Assembly: GCA_024711125.1 (NCBI GenBank)
Contig: JANJTM010000029.1
Coordinates: 1-64,000 of the forward strand
DNA: 64,000 nucleotides
Reading direction: 5' to 3'
From: Rhodothermales bacterium
Lineage (GTDB): Bacteria; Bacteroidota; Rhodothermia; Rhodothermales; UBA10348
In this document: positions 1-8,080 of the stretch, piece by piece
Layout of the letters: every line of letters begins with the position of its first letter
How positions within the stretch are numbered: the stretch's first letter is position 1
The notes under the pieces: generated by a model
Database searches by the model: none
What the model was told of the DNA's origin: nothing
The model's input: only the letters and a program-made list of their open reading frames with translations
Made by a program: the position numbers and the translations under genes

Positions 1-7
1 TCGATTC

Positions 8-112
8 GATGCGCCATGGCGCAGCGAAATCCCGCCAGGAGAGTGCGATGCGCCATGGCGCAGCGAAATCCCGTCAGGAGAGTTCGATGCGCCATGGCGC
101 AGCGAATTCCGC
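8..112. repeat. 39-bp tandem repeat array, about 2.7 copies, at the left window edge
   Basis: Units start at 8, 47 and 86, so the period is exactly 39 bp (13 codons). Each unit holds the 14-bp perfect palindrome TGCGCCATGGCGCA at 10-23, 49-62 and 88-101. The first two units differ by only a few bases and the third decays after about 25 bp. Read on the plus strand in frame 1, the array encodes a repeating 13-residue unit (MAQRNPARRVRCA). It could therefore be the tail of a repeat-containing reading frame entering from the left, or a noncoding palindromic array. The window edge prevents deciding. Confidence 0.8.
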
Positions 113-240
113 CGCGTCGAAGGTACCCGGCGACGGCAGTGACAACGAGCCGAATTCGGGGGCAGATTCGTGAAGCCGGCCCCGGGCTCCAGGCTTCCGC
201 CCGAACTGGATGCCCGAAAATGGAAAATGGGGGCACTTTT

Positions 241-328
241 CGACGTATTGACCCGGTTTTCGGGGCAAAAACGTCGATAAGAGGCCATTTTTCGACATAT
301 TTACCCCGTTTTGGGGGTGAACATGTCG
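241..328. repeat. Two tandem 36-nt hairpin elements with compensatory changes
   Basis: Element 1 (241-276) begins CGACGT and ends ACGTCG. Element 2 (293-328) begins CGACAT and ends ATGTCG. Both are exactly 36 nt and lie 52 bp apart, each preceded by a short T run. The interiors also pair: CCCG-GTTT-TCGGG in the first and CCCCG-TTTT-GGGGG in the second. A G-C pair in one outer stem is an A-T pair in the other, so pairing is kept while sequence changes. They lie just past the stop of the minus-strand tricorn gene and could be terminators, mRNA-stabilising hairpins or a small repeat family. Confidence 0.6.
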
Positions 329-438
329 TATTTGGGCCGAATTCCCACATCCGGGCCCTCCGCATCCGCCGCACCCGCCCGGACCTCCGTACCCGGGACA
401 GAACCGCCTGAGGCTACCTCGGATCGCGAGCGGTGGGG

Positions 439-3400
439 CTAGTTCCGCCTCCACGGCGTCGGGAACCCGCTTCCCGGGATGAGTTGTGGGTACGCCGGCG
501 GCTCGGGCCAGACCCGCGGGTCCGATGCGATCAGGCCGCGAAGGTGCTCGACGGCCGCCTCGAGCTGCGCGTCCTTCCCGCCCCACGTGGCATGCGGAAG
601 GTTGTCGACCTCGATGTCGGGCACGAATCCCCAGCCCTCGATCAGCCACTCGCCGTCTGCGAACACCCCGGTCTCGGAGGCGCGCGTGACGCCGCCGTCG
701 ACCTGGATGTTGGACCCGGAAAGCCAGACCTCGCCGCCCCAGGTGCGCACGCCGATCGACGCGCCGAGCCCGAGACGGCGGAACCCGTCGGCGACGGCTT
801 CGCCGTCCGACGCCGATCGCTCGTCGACGAGAATCACGAGGTGCCCTCCGAAGCTGAACTGCATGTTCGGAGTCACCCCTCCCGCACGGCCCTTGAACCA
901 GGCCCACGGCCGCCGAAGCAGCTGCGTAAGCACCCAGGAGTCGATGTTGCCGCCGCCGTTATGGCGAACGTCGAGGATCAACCCCTGCCGGTCCAGCTGC
1001 GAATAGAACTCCCGCGCGAACTGGCCGGCGTCGCCCGAGCCCATGGCGCGCAGGTGCACGTACCCCACCGTTCCGCCCGAGAGCGAATCGGCGGCGAGGC
1101 GGCGCGTATACTCCCACTCGTGGTAGCGGCGGTCGAATTCGTCGCCACCCGAGATGGCGGTCACGACCACGTCGCGTTCCGTGCCGCCGGGGTCCTGTAC
1201 GCGGAGGCGCACCTGCTTGCCGGCCTGTTCGACGAGCAACGCTCCGATCGAACGGGCATCGCGCGCCGGGCGGCCGTTGACGGCAAGGATCACCGAGCCC
1301 TCCTCCACCCGGGCGTCCGGATGGGCCAGCGGCGAGCGGAATTCGGGCAGGTCGGGGTCGTGGACGAGCCGGCGCACGAGGCGGAACCCTCCCGTCTTCG
1401 CGTCGCGATCGAAGTCACCGCCGAGGGCCGCGGGCGCGGCCTGGAACTCACCGGAACGGCGATCGCCTCCGCCCGCATTCGAATGCAGCAGACTGAGTTC
1501 CGAGACGAGCAGGCCCTGCAGGTCGGCCAGCTCCTCGCGGGCGCCGACGCGGGGCAGGAGCGGCGCGTACTTCTCGCGCATGGCGACCCAGTCGACGCCC
1601 CCCATGCCGGGATCCCAGAAATAGTCCCGGTGCAGCCGCCACATGTCCATGTAGATCTGGTTCCACTCGGCGCGCTTGTCCACGGCGAACGCCCAGTCGT
1701 CGAGGTGCACCTCGTTGTCGTCGTCGAGCTTCGCGTCGGCGCCGGCCGAGGATGCGATGACGTGCCACTTCGAGCCCTTGCGCACCAGGATCTTCTCGCC
1801 GTCGCCCGAGAGTTCGTACGCGGCCCCTTCGGCGACGATCTTGACCGGATCGGCGCCGTGCTTGAGGTCGAGAGCCATCAGGCTGCCCTCGTCCACCCAA
1901 TACAGGCGCTTGGCGTTCACTCCGAGGAGTCCCGGGGAGCCGGCCGCGACGGGCGCCTCGCGCAGGCGGTCGGCGAGATCCCAGCGAACCGGGCCACCCG
2001 ATCCCGCGGCCGCCGCCGGAGCCGACCCGGCAGTCGCCGCCGCCGGTTCGCCCGGCTCCGCGAAGGGAAAGACGGCCCCTTCGCGAAGCGGAATCGCGTA
2101 GATCTTCGCCGTATCGTCGAAATACGGCATGGGGGCGCGCTCGCCCCACGGGCTGCCGACGCGGGTGTTCCAGGTGCGCGTCGAGACGAACCAGAGCCAG
2201 TTGCCGTCGGGTGAGATCTGCGGTGCGTAATCGTTGAAGCGGTTGCTCGTGATGGGCACGGCGCGGCCGGTCGAGAGGTCGTGCGCCCAGAGCACGCTCA
2301 GCATGTTGCCGTCGGTCCGCCCGTACACGACCGTCTTCGAATCGGGGGTCCAGGCGACGGCCGACGAAGCCGGGGCCTCTGCGAGGAGCGTCATCTTCCC
2401 GCCCTCGGCGAGGTCGATCAGCCAGAGACGGCCGTCCCGGTTGGTATGTACGAGGTAACGCCCGTCGGGGGACGGCGTCGCGCCCTGGCGCAGCATCGCG
2501 GGACCATTCGTCACCTGCAACGGCGGCGCGGTGCCGTCGATGCGCACCTTCCACCACTCGAGTTCGCCGCTGCGGTCGCTGAGCGCGAAGACGTGCAGAC
2601 TGTCGGTCGTGAAGGTCACGTTGCGATAGCGCACCCCCGAGTCGCGGGATGCGTGGACCCAGCGGCCGGTGCCGACCGGCGCCGTGAACAGCTCGCCTCT
2701 GGCCACGAGGGCAACCGTCTTTCCGTCATGCGAGATGGCCGCGTCGCTCGCCGAGGGGGTCTTCTCCCAGTCCAGGAGGGATTGGCCGAGGTCCGAGGTC
2801 AGGCGGACATCCACCTTGCGGGCCTCCCGGCCCGGAGAGAGCGTCCAGAGATCGGCTCCCAGGCGGAACACCAAGCGTGTTCCGTCGCCCGCCAGCTCCT
2901 GGATGTCGAACTCCGTGAACCCGGTGTGCCGCAGGAGGTCCGAGCCGTCGGGCCGCATCGACCAGACGTTCATCGCGTCCTGGCGATCCGAGAGAAAATA
3001 CACGCGGCCGTCGGCGAGCACGTTCGGCTGGCGCGACGTGCCGGGATAGTCGGTGGTGAGCGGAACGGCTTCCTTTCCGGCGCCGTCGAAGCGCCAGAGC
3101 TTCTGGGCCGTTCCGCCCTTGTACCAGCGGCTGTTCGAGCCCTGGCGCGGCATTCTCGCAAATACCAGCGACCCTTCGGCGGTGACGTCCGCCTCGGCGG
3201 CCTGCGAGAGCGGGATCTCCTCGACCGCGCCCGAAGCCGGATCCACCCAGGCCAGTCGCGAGTCGGGCAGACCGGCCGTCCACGCACCGCGCACGAGTAC
3301 GCGCCCATCCGCGCCCCATCCGACCGGAATCGTCGAGGCGCGGGAGTCCCACGTGATGCGCCGCGGAGCGCCACCCGTCACGGGGATCACGTATACGTCG

Positions 3401-3672
3401 TTCGATCCCTCGTACGATGCCCGAAAGGCCACCTGCGCACCGTCGGGCGAGAAGACAGGGGCCGACTCCTCTCCGGCGTGGGCAGTCAGACGCACCGCAA
3501 GGCCCCCGTCGGCGTCGACCGTCCACAGATCGCCTTCCGCCACGAATACGATGCGGTCACCGTGGATGTCCGGGAAGCGGTAGTAGCCTTCGACCTGGGC
3601 CGAGACCGGCTGCGCGATCAGGCTCGCAAGGAACAGGGTCGCGACGGGGAGTAGCGGGTGCACGCGCTGCAT
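439..3672 (-). CDS. Tricorn-type S41 protease, exported
   Basis: A 1077-residue protein beginning with a signal peptide (residues 1-25, ending VSAQ) and therefore probably periplasmic. Residues about 30-600 form WD40/PD40-like beta-propeller repeats (for example FSPDGAQVAF and SPDGRYLVHT), as in the substrate-gating propellers of tricorn. A central C1 helical region follows, then a PDZ domain around 770-850 (ILAVNGRPARD) and a C-terminal S41 protease core with GYVHLRAMG and the serine-containing segment ERSASDGE near 950-957. Length and order match bacterial tricorn homologues, which trim oligopeptides. A -7-like element lies 41 nt upstream of the start. It is monocistronic and diverges from the interrupted tRNA. 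Confidence 0.9.
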   Translation of the reverse strand: MQRVHPLLPVATLFLASLIAQPVSAQVEGYYRFPDIHGDRIVFVAEGDLWTVDADGGLAVRLTAHAGEESAPVFSPDGAQVAFRASYEGSNDVYVIPVTGGAPRRITWDSRASTIPVGWGADGRVLVRGAWTAGLPDSRLAWVDPASGAVEEIPLSQAAEADVTAEGSLVFARMPRQGSNSRWYKGGTAQKLWRFDGAGKEAVPLTTDYPGTSRQPNVLADGRVYFLSDRQDAMNVWSMRPDGSDLLRHTGFTEFDIQELAGDGTRLVFRLGADLWTLSPGREARKVDVRLTSDLGQSLLDWEKTPSASDAAISHDGKTVALVARGELFTAPVGTGRWVHASRDSGVRYRNVTFTTDSLHVFALSDRSGELEWWKVRIDGTAPPLQVTNGPAMLRQGATPSPDGRYLVHTNRDGRLWLIDLAEGGKMTLLAEAPASSAVAWTPDSKTVVYGRTDGNMLSVLWAHDLSTGRAVPITSNRFNDYAPQISPDGNWLWFVSTRTWNTRVGSPWGERAPMPYFDDTAKIYAIPLREGAVFPFAEPGEPAAATAGSAPAAAAGSGGPVRWDLADRLREAPVAAGSPGLLGVNAKRLYWVDEGSLMALDLKHGADPVKIVAEGAAYELSGDGEKILVRKGSKWHVIASSAGADAKLDDDNEVHLDDWAFAVDKRAEWNQIYMDMWRLHRDYFWDPGMGGVDWVAMREKYAPLLPRVGAREELADLQGLLVSELSLLHSNAGGGDRRSGEFQAAPAALGGDFDRDAKTGGFRLVRRLVHDPDLPEFRSPLAHPDARVEEGSVILAVNGRPARDARSIGALLVEQAGKQVRLRVQDPGGTERDVVVTAISGGDEFDRRYHEWEYTRRLAADSLSGGTVGYVHLRAMGSGDAGQFAREFYSQLDRQGLILDVRHNGGGNIDSWVLTQLLRRPWAWFKGRAGGVTPNMQFSFGGHLVILVDERSASDGEAVADGFRRLGLGASIGVRTWGGEVWLSGSNIQVDGGVTRASETGVFADGEWLIEGWGFVPDIEVDNLPHATWGGKDAQLEAAVEHLRGLIASDPRVWPEPPAYPQLIPGSGFPTPWRRN

Positions 3673-3712
3673 ACGGAGCTCCGTTGGGTGTGGGGCTTTC
3701 TTCGGGACCCGG

Positions 3713-3720
3713 CCAAAATA
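3713..3720 (-). promoter_or_regulatory. Putative TAnnTTTG-type -7 element for the tricorn gene
   Basis: The minus strand reads TATTTTGG, 41 nt upstream of the tricorn ATG. It resembles the Bacteroidota/Rhodothermota -7 consensus TAnnTTTG. Similar TA-N2-TT elements occur before tdh and the btuF-like gene. No clear -33 TTTG is visible. Confidence 0.4.
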
Positions 3721-3781
3721 GATGCGACACCCGTTGTATGTTCGACAGGCCGCTGCGCCGACGGCCGTGCAGCGACCGCAT

Positions 3782-3982
3782 GCGCCCGTAGCTTAATGGA
3801 AAAGGCTTGCCGAGGACGCCTCGCAGATGTCCCTGACGCCTTTCGGTGCCGTACCAGCCTCACACCACTGGGAGCGAGCCGATCGACACGCACGGACTAC
3901 CACTGCGAGGGGAAGCCGGAGGGCTGAAGAGCGCCGGATTATTAACCCGGATGCGCGGGTTCGATTCCCGCCGGGCGTGCCA
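3782..3982 (+). tRNA. tRNA gene interrupted by about 127 bp in the D-loop (anticodon ATT, Asn-like)
   Basis: The 5' part is acceptor strand GCGCCCG (3782-3788), TA, D-stem GCTT (3791-3794) and D-loop AATGGA (to 3800). The 3' part is D-stem GAGC (3929-3932), G26, anticodon arm CCGGA-TTATTAA-CCCGG (3934-3950, one A-C mismatch), variable ATGC, T-arm GCGGG-TTCGATT-CCCGC (3955-3971), acceptor CGGGCGT (3972-3978), G73 and encoded CCA (3980-3982). The acceptor strands pair over 7 bp (one G-U). Removing about 3801-3927 gives a normal cloverleaf. The insert's ends can pair (GGCTT at 3804-3808 with AAGCC at 3913-3917), which would bring the halves together. Anticodon positions 3941-3943 read ATT, unusual for bacteria (tRNA-Asn normally GTT). 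It may be an intron-containing, permanently inserted or dead tRNA. Confidence 0.5.
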
Positions 3983-3993
3983 TCGGGCATGAC

Positions 3994-5523
3994 ATGATGT
4001 CGGAAATCCCGGGCTGGCACCTCAACTTCGATTCCGCGCCGTTCTGCAACGGCTCGCTGCACCTAGGGCACGTGCGCAACTACGCGCTGGGCGACGTGCG
4101 TGCCCGATGGCTGCGATCGAGGGGGGTCGACGTCACCCATGCCACGGCGTTCGACGCCTTCGGGCTTCCTAACGAGATGGGCGCACGCGGATCGGGCATC
4201 TCGACCGATCGGTACGTCGCCCGACAGGCCCGGCGCATCGGCCGCCAGATGGATCGCGTGGGCTTCTCGTACGACGTGCCGCCGCGTGACTATAGCCGAC
4301 CCGGGGCCTACCGCTGGTCGCAGTGGCTCTTCCTGCGCATGTGGGACGCGGGCCTGGTCTATCGGGCCGAGCGCGGCGTTTCGTGGTGCCCCAACTGCGC
4401 CGAGGTGATCTCGGTCACGCAGGCCGACCGCAGCTCGTGCTGGCGCTGCAACGCGCACGCGACCTGGCGACGATCGACCGAGTGGTTCGTTCGATCCTCG
4501 GCCTATTTCGAGCGCCTGGGTCGGGGGCTCGAGACGCTGGACGGATGGAGCGACCGGGCGCGCAGACTCGCGCGGGAATCGATCGTGCGCATCCGCACGC
4601 TGGACCCGGACGGACCCGGCGACTGGTTGCTTTCGCGCGTGCGGTCCTGGGGCACCCCGCTTCCGATGGTCGAGTGTGCCGCGTGCGGCATCCACCCGGT
4701 GGACGATGCCACGCTCCCGGTCCGGCTGAAGGAACACGGGGGTGACGGTCTCGGGACCTGCCGGGGGTGCGGAACGCGGCAACCGCTGGTCGCACGTACG
4801 CTGGACTGCTTCTTCGACGACGCGTGGTGTTTCGAGGGGGCCGTGCGCGACGTCGCCCCGGACGAGAACCCGTTCGAGGCGTGGCGGGACCGCCCGCCCG
4901 CGCGGGTGCACTTCCACGCGGGCCACGACTCGTTTGCCTACCTGTTCGTCTTCCGCCTGATCGCGCACGTGCTCCACGACCTCGGGTTGTCGCGCCGCAC
5001 CGAGCCCATCGACTGGTTCCAGGGACACGACGTGGTGACGGCGGGCGGAAAGAAGATGTCCAAGCGCCACCGGAACGCCCCGAATCTCGATACGCTGCTC
5101 GATCGCGAGGGCGCGGCCGTGCTGCGCCTCTCGGTGCTGGCCGGCGCGAATCCGGACAAGCCGATGGCGTGGTCCGACGACGCGCTCGTCCGGGGGCGGC
5201 GGTTCGCCCGAACGTTGCAGCGGCTGCGGGACGCGGCTCGACCCGTCACGCCCGAGCAGGAGGCCGGCGTGCTCCAACGCATCGACGGGTTCTTCGAGGC
5301 GTACCGCATCGCTTCGGCCCTCGACGTCCTCTTTTCCGAGACGGAACGCGCGCTGAAAGCGGGCTCGACGAGGCCCGGCCGGCTGGCGGCGCTGCTGGCG
5401 CGGTGGGACCTGGTGGTTCCGCCCGACATGCCCGCTTGGAATCACGGCCCGTCCTCCGTTCCTTCCCCTTCGAGCTACCCCGAACCCCCATGCCCGGAAC
5501 CGTTCGACTCCACCGGGTCCTGA
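3994..5523 (+). CDS. Miniature leucyl-tRNA synthetase-like protein lacking the CP1 editing domain
   Basis: 509 residues. It has a class I aminoacyl-tRNA synthetase core of LeuRS type: HLGH at 23-26 in the HIGH position within GHVRNYALGDV, the AFDAFGLPNE segment, a Zn ribbon WCPNC/CWRC, the segment SRVRSWGTPLP that in LeuRS follows the editing insertion, a second Cys ribbon (CAACG/CRGCG), and KMSKR at 354-358. Bacterial LeuRS is usually above 800 residues. Here the CP1 editing domain is reduced to a short linker (about residues 195-210), the anticodon bundle is short, and the C-terminal domain is absent. Catalytic motifs are intact, so activation of an amino acid is plausible. It starts 11 nt after the CCA of the interrupted tRNA without a clear ribosome-binding site, suggesting cotranscription. 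ATG 3997 is an alternative start. The substrate is unknown. Confidence 0.8.
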   Translation: MMSEIPGWHLNFDSAPFCNGSLHLGHVRNYALGDVRARWLRSRGVDVTHATAFDAFGLPNEMGARGSGISTDRYVARQARRIGRQMDRVGFSYDVPPRDYSRPGAYRWSQWLFLRMWDAGLVYRAERGVSWCPNCAEVISVTQADRSSCWRCNAHATWRRSTEWFVRSSAYFERLGRGLETLDGWSDRARRLARESIVRIRTLDPDGPGDWLLSRVRSWGTPLPMVECAACGIHPVDDATLPVRLKEHGGDGLGTCRGCGTRQPLVARTLDCFFDDAWCFEGAVRDVAPDENPFEAWRDRPPARVHFHAGHDSFAYLFVFRLIAHVLHDLGLSRRTEPIDWFQGHDVVTAGGKKMSKRHRNAPNLDTLLDREGAAVLRLSVLAGANPDKPMAWSDDALVRGRRFARTLQRLRDAARPVTPEQEAGVLQRIDGFFEAYRIASALDVLFSETERALKAGSTRPGRLAALLARWDLVVPPDMPAWNHGPSSVPSPSSYPEPPCPEPFDSTGS

Positions 5524-5933
5524 AGGCACCCGCAGACCGGATCTTCAAGGCCCTGACCCAGCCCGACGCGCTCGTGCGCTGGAACCCGCCCTACGGGTTC
5601 ACCTGCACCGTGCACCACCTCGACGCGCGCGAGGGGGGGACCTTCCGCATGTCGTTCACCAATTTCTCGAGCGGAAGGAGCCACGCGTTCGGCGGCACCT
5701 ACCTCGAGTTCGTGCCCGGCGAACGCCTCGTCGCGACCGACACGTTCGAGGACGCGAGCCTGCCCGGCACCATGCGCACGACCTATTCGTTGCGGGCCGT
5801 TTCCTGCGGAACGGAGGTGGAAATCGTCCAGGAGGGCATCCCGGACCAGATCCCCGTCGAAATGTGCTACCTGGGCTGGCAGGAATCGCTCGAGCAGCTG
5901 GCAAGGCTGGTGGAGCCGGAGATCCCGGACTGA
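5490..5933 (+). CDS. SRPBCC / AHSA1-like (START superfamily) protein
   Basis: 147 residues. The opening RLHRVLKAPADRIFKALTQP, then LVRWNPP and GTFRMSFTNF, and the closing YLGWQESLEQLARLVE are typical of the AHSA1/SRPBCC fold, a small hydrophobic-pocket protein related to activators of Hsp90 ATPase and to polyketide cyclase-like proteins. No enzymatic residues can be assigned. The ATG lies inside the 3' end of the LeuRS-like gene (34-nt overlap in another frame), so the two genes are translationally coupled and probably form one transcription unit with the upstream tRNA. Confidence 0.8.
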   Translation: MPGTVRLHRVLKAPADRIFKALTQPDALVRWNPPYGFTCTVHHLDAREGGTFRMSFTNFSSGRSHAFGGTYLEFVPGERLVATDTFEDASLPGTMRTTYSLRAVSCGTEVEIVQEGIPDQIPVEMCYLGWQESLEQLARLVEPEIPD

Positions 5934-6033
5934 CCCCGGTGCCGGGCGGAAGCGCGTGTCGGGCATCCCCCGCTGGTGCGACGGCCGCGCGATGGGTTTA
6001 TTGCGCAGCGAACCCGTCAGCGCACCATCCGCC

Positions 6034-7053
6034 ATGCGTCTCCTCAGCGTCCTTGCCCTGCTCGCCCTCGGAACGGTATCACCGTCCCTCCGGCCGGCCG
6101 TCGCCCAGCCCCGCGATGCGTTCGAGCAGAACGCCCGCCTCGGGCGAGGCGTCAACATCATCGGGTACGACCCGATCTGGCGCGATCGTGGGGAAGCGCG
6201 GTTCCGGGACGAGTATTTCGCGATGATCCGCGGCGCCGGTCTGCAGACCGTGCGCGTCAACCTGCACCCGTTCCGCCACATGGACTCGACGGACGGGTAC
6301 CGGCTGCGCACCGCGTGGCTCGAAACGCTCGACTGGGCGGTGGAGGGCGCGCTGGCCGCGGGATTGATGGTGATCCTGGATCTCCACGAGTTCAATGCGA
6401 TGGCCGACGACCCGGAAGGAAAGAAGGAGATGTTCCTCTCGTTCTGGCGACAGGTGGCGCCCCGGTACGCCGACGCGCCCGACGCCGTCGTCTTCGAGCT
6501 GCTCAACGAGCCGAACCGCAAGGTGACGAACACGATGTGGAACGGCCTGCTGCGTGAGGCGCTGGCCATCGTGAGGAACAGCAATCCGACCCGTACGGTG
6601 ATCGTGGGGCCCGGCGAGTGGAACTCGATTCGCGCGCTGAAGGACCTCGATCTGCCGGAGGACGACCGCAACCTCATCGTAACGGTCCACTACTACACAC
6701 CGATGGAGTTCACCCACCAGGGCGCCCGGTGGACGCCGGAGTTCGTCGACCGCACCGGGGTGGAATGGTTGGGTACGGAGGCCGACCTGGCGCGCATCCG
6801 CACCGATTTCGCGATCGCCGACGCGTGGGCGAAGGCGCACGACCGTCCGGTCCTGCTCGGCGAGTTCGGCGCCTACGACAAGGGGCCCATGGAGTCACGG
6901 GCGCGGTACACGGCAGCCGTGGCCCGATCGGCCGAGTCGCTCGGATGGAGTTGGGCCTACTGGCAGTTCGACTCGGACTTCATCCTGTACGACGTCGCGG
7001 GCGGCCGCTGGGTGCAGCCGATCCTCGAGGCGCTGGTGCCGACCGGTCGGTAG
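6034..7053 (+). CDS. Secreted glycoside hydrolase family 5 (cellulase-like)
   Basis: 339 residues from the third in-frame ATG, chosen because it gives a clean signal peptide (MRLLSVLALLALG to about residue 25). The GH5 TIM-barrel motifs are present: GVNIIGYD near the start, TVRVNLHPF, LDLHEF, the acid/base Glu159 in ELLNEPN, HYYTP, and the nucleophile Glu277 in LLGEFGAY, followed by WAYWQFDSDF. Family members cleave beta-1,4-linked glucans or mannans, and the exact substrate cannot be read from sequence. A short hairpin overlaps the stop codon. Confidence 0.88.
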   Translation: MRLLSVLALLALGTVSPSLRPAVAQPRDAFEQNARLGRGVNIIGYDPIWRDRGEARFRDEYFAMIRGAGLQTVRVNLHPFRHMDSTDGYRLRTAWLETLDWAVEGALAAGLMVILDLHEFNAMADDPEGKKEMFLSFWRQVAPRYADAPDAVVFELLNEPNRKVTNTMWNGLLREALAIVRNSNPTRTVIVGPGEWNSIRALKDLDLPEDDRNLIVTVHYYTPMEFTHQGARWTPEFVDRTGVEWLGTEADLARIRTDFAIADAWAKAHDRPVLLGEFGAYDKGPMESRARYTAAVARSAESLGWSWAYWQFDSDFILYDVAGGRWVQPILEALVPTGR

Positions 7054-7068
7054 GGCGTGTTCACGCCC
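7053..7068 (+). terminator. Hairpin at the GH5 stop codon
   Basis: GGGCGTG (7053-7059), a two-base turn and CACGCCC (7062-7068) form a perfect inverted repeat, in practice a 6-bp stem with a GTTC loop. No T tract follows, so it may act only as a weak or factor-assisted terminator or 3' stabiliser. Confidence 0.4.
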
Positions 7069-7643
7069 TCGATTGACGCTCGCTCCGGCACGTCCTGACC
7101 GCGGGTGCCGAAGCGAAATGGAGCCGTCCTCCAAACGGGCACCGGACTTCCATTTGGCCCCTGAATCGAAGTAGTACGTCCTCATAACCTTCCCGCTGGA
7201 GGCGGACCCCGGAAGGAATCCGGCATGAGGCTCCGATCTGCGGTAACGCGCGGCATTGGAATCGAGGCGGCAAGTAATGCGAAGCGCACACCTGGCCCGT
7301 GGGTCTGGCTCGGTTGCCCGGCCCGTTAGCGTGGCTGCGCCTCGCCCGGTCGCCTCGGCAGTTTGCAGGGCGTGGCCCGAGGCTGGTTCAGCCGACCCCT
7401 GTCACACCACCCAGCCCGTCACGAGGCAAGAATCACACTTCCGCGCCCCTCCCAGCCCCTTCCACGCCTCCTCTGCGCCCTTCCGCCTCCCTCAGCCGCC
7501 CCGACTGCCAGGGGTAGGCGAGCACTCCGCGGTCCCGGGCGCGTTGTGGTCCCCGCCGTTCCCGGTGAGCCCCAGTGGCAGCCGACCTCCCTCGCAGAAG
7601 AACGAGTCCACGGAGTGCGAACACGCCCTGGGCACAGGATCGA
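7069..7643. other. 575-bp region without a convincing gene
   Basis: Open frames here are short and show no recognisable motif. Positions about 7430-7515 are strongly C-rich on the plus strand (runs of C/T), unlike the flanking coding DNA. I see no tRNA, riboswitch fold or insertion sequence end. Confidence 0.5.
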
Positions 7644-8060
7644 TCAACGTGCGGTGCACTCGGGCACGAAACTCGCGACCGTGCGCTCGCTGCGCACGAA
7701 CGTTTCGACCGCGCCGTCCGTCGCCACGGTGAGTCGACCCTCGACGATCTCGAGGGTGACCACGTACCGAAGCGACGGGTTCGTGGGTGACGACAGCGTA
7801 TACGCGTCCCCCTCGACCGTCGTGATGCTTGCCACGGCGGTACGGTAGCAGTCCGGGCCGTTTTCGAGTTCGTCGCCCGCGAAGTCGTACGTCGTGAAGC
7901 GGTGTTTCGTGATTTCGAGGAAGACCCGGTCGATGCCGGTGGAGGCCCAGACGCCCTCGACCGACTCCTGCTCGGCGAGGAAGCCGCAGCCGGAAACGGA
8001 TAGAAGGCCGAGGGTCGCCGCGATCGTCCGCAGGAGCATTCTCCCGATGATGGTGCGCAT
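7644..8060 (-). CDS. Small lipoprotein of unknown function
   Basis: 138 residues from the ATG at 8060 (an ATG at 8039 is equally possible). The N terminus is a lipoprotein signal with lipobox LSVSGC, so the mature protein begins at Cys and is membrane anchored. The rest, about 110 residues, contains alternating polar/hydrophobic strands (VEGVWAS, FTTYDFAGDE, YVVTLEIVEG, LTVATDG), suggesting a small beta-barrel, lipocalin-like fold. Two Cys residues (DCYRT and PECTAR) could form a disulfide. No family is recognised. A perfect 8-bp inverted repeat lies just upstream. Confidence 0.7.
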   Translation of the reverse strand: MRTIIGRMLLRTIAATLGLLSVSGCGFLAEQESVEGVWASTGIDRVFLEITKHRFTTYDFAGDELENGPDCYRTAVASITTVEGDAYTLSSPTNPSLRYVVTLEIVEGRLTVATDGAVETFVRSERTVASFVPECTAR

Positions 8061-8080
8061 TCCCGAAGTCCGGTGGTTTG

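Noticed and set aside
433-2214. A 593-codon plus-strand frame opposite the tricorn gene
   Set aside because: The minus frame encodes a full tricorn protease with signal peptide, PDZ and S41 motifs. The plus frame has none.
3801-3927. Group I or group II intron in the tRNA
   Set aside because: About 127 bp is too short for a catalytic core, and I cannot see P7/P3 or domain V-like structure. Only the terminal GGCTT/AAGCC pairing is visible.
7069-7643. Small protein genes in the 575-bp gap
   Set aside because: Short open frames exist on both strands, but they overlap each other, lack ribosome-binding sites and show no family resemblance.
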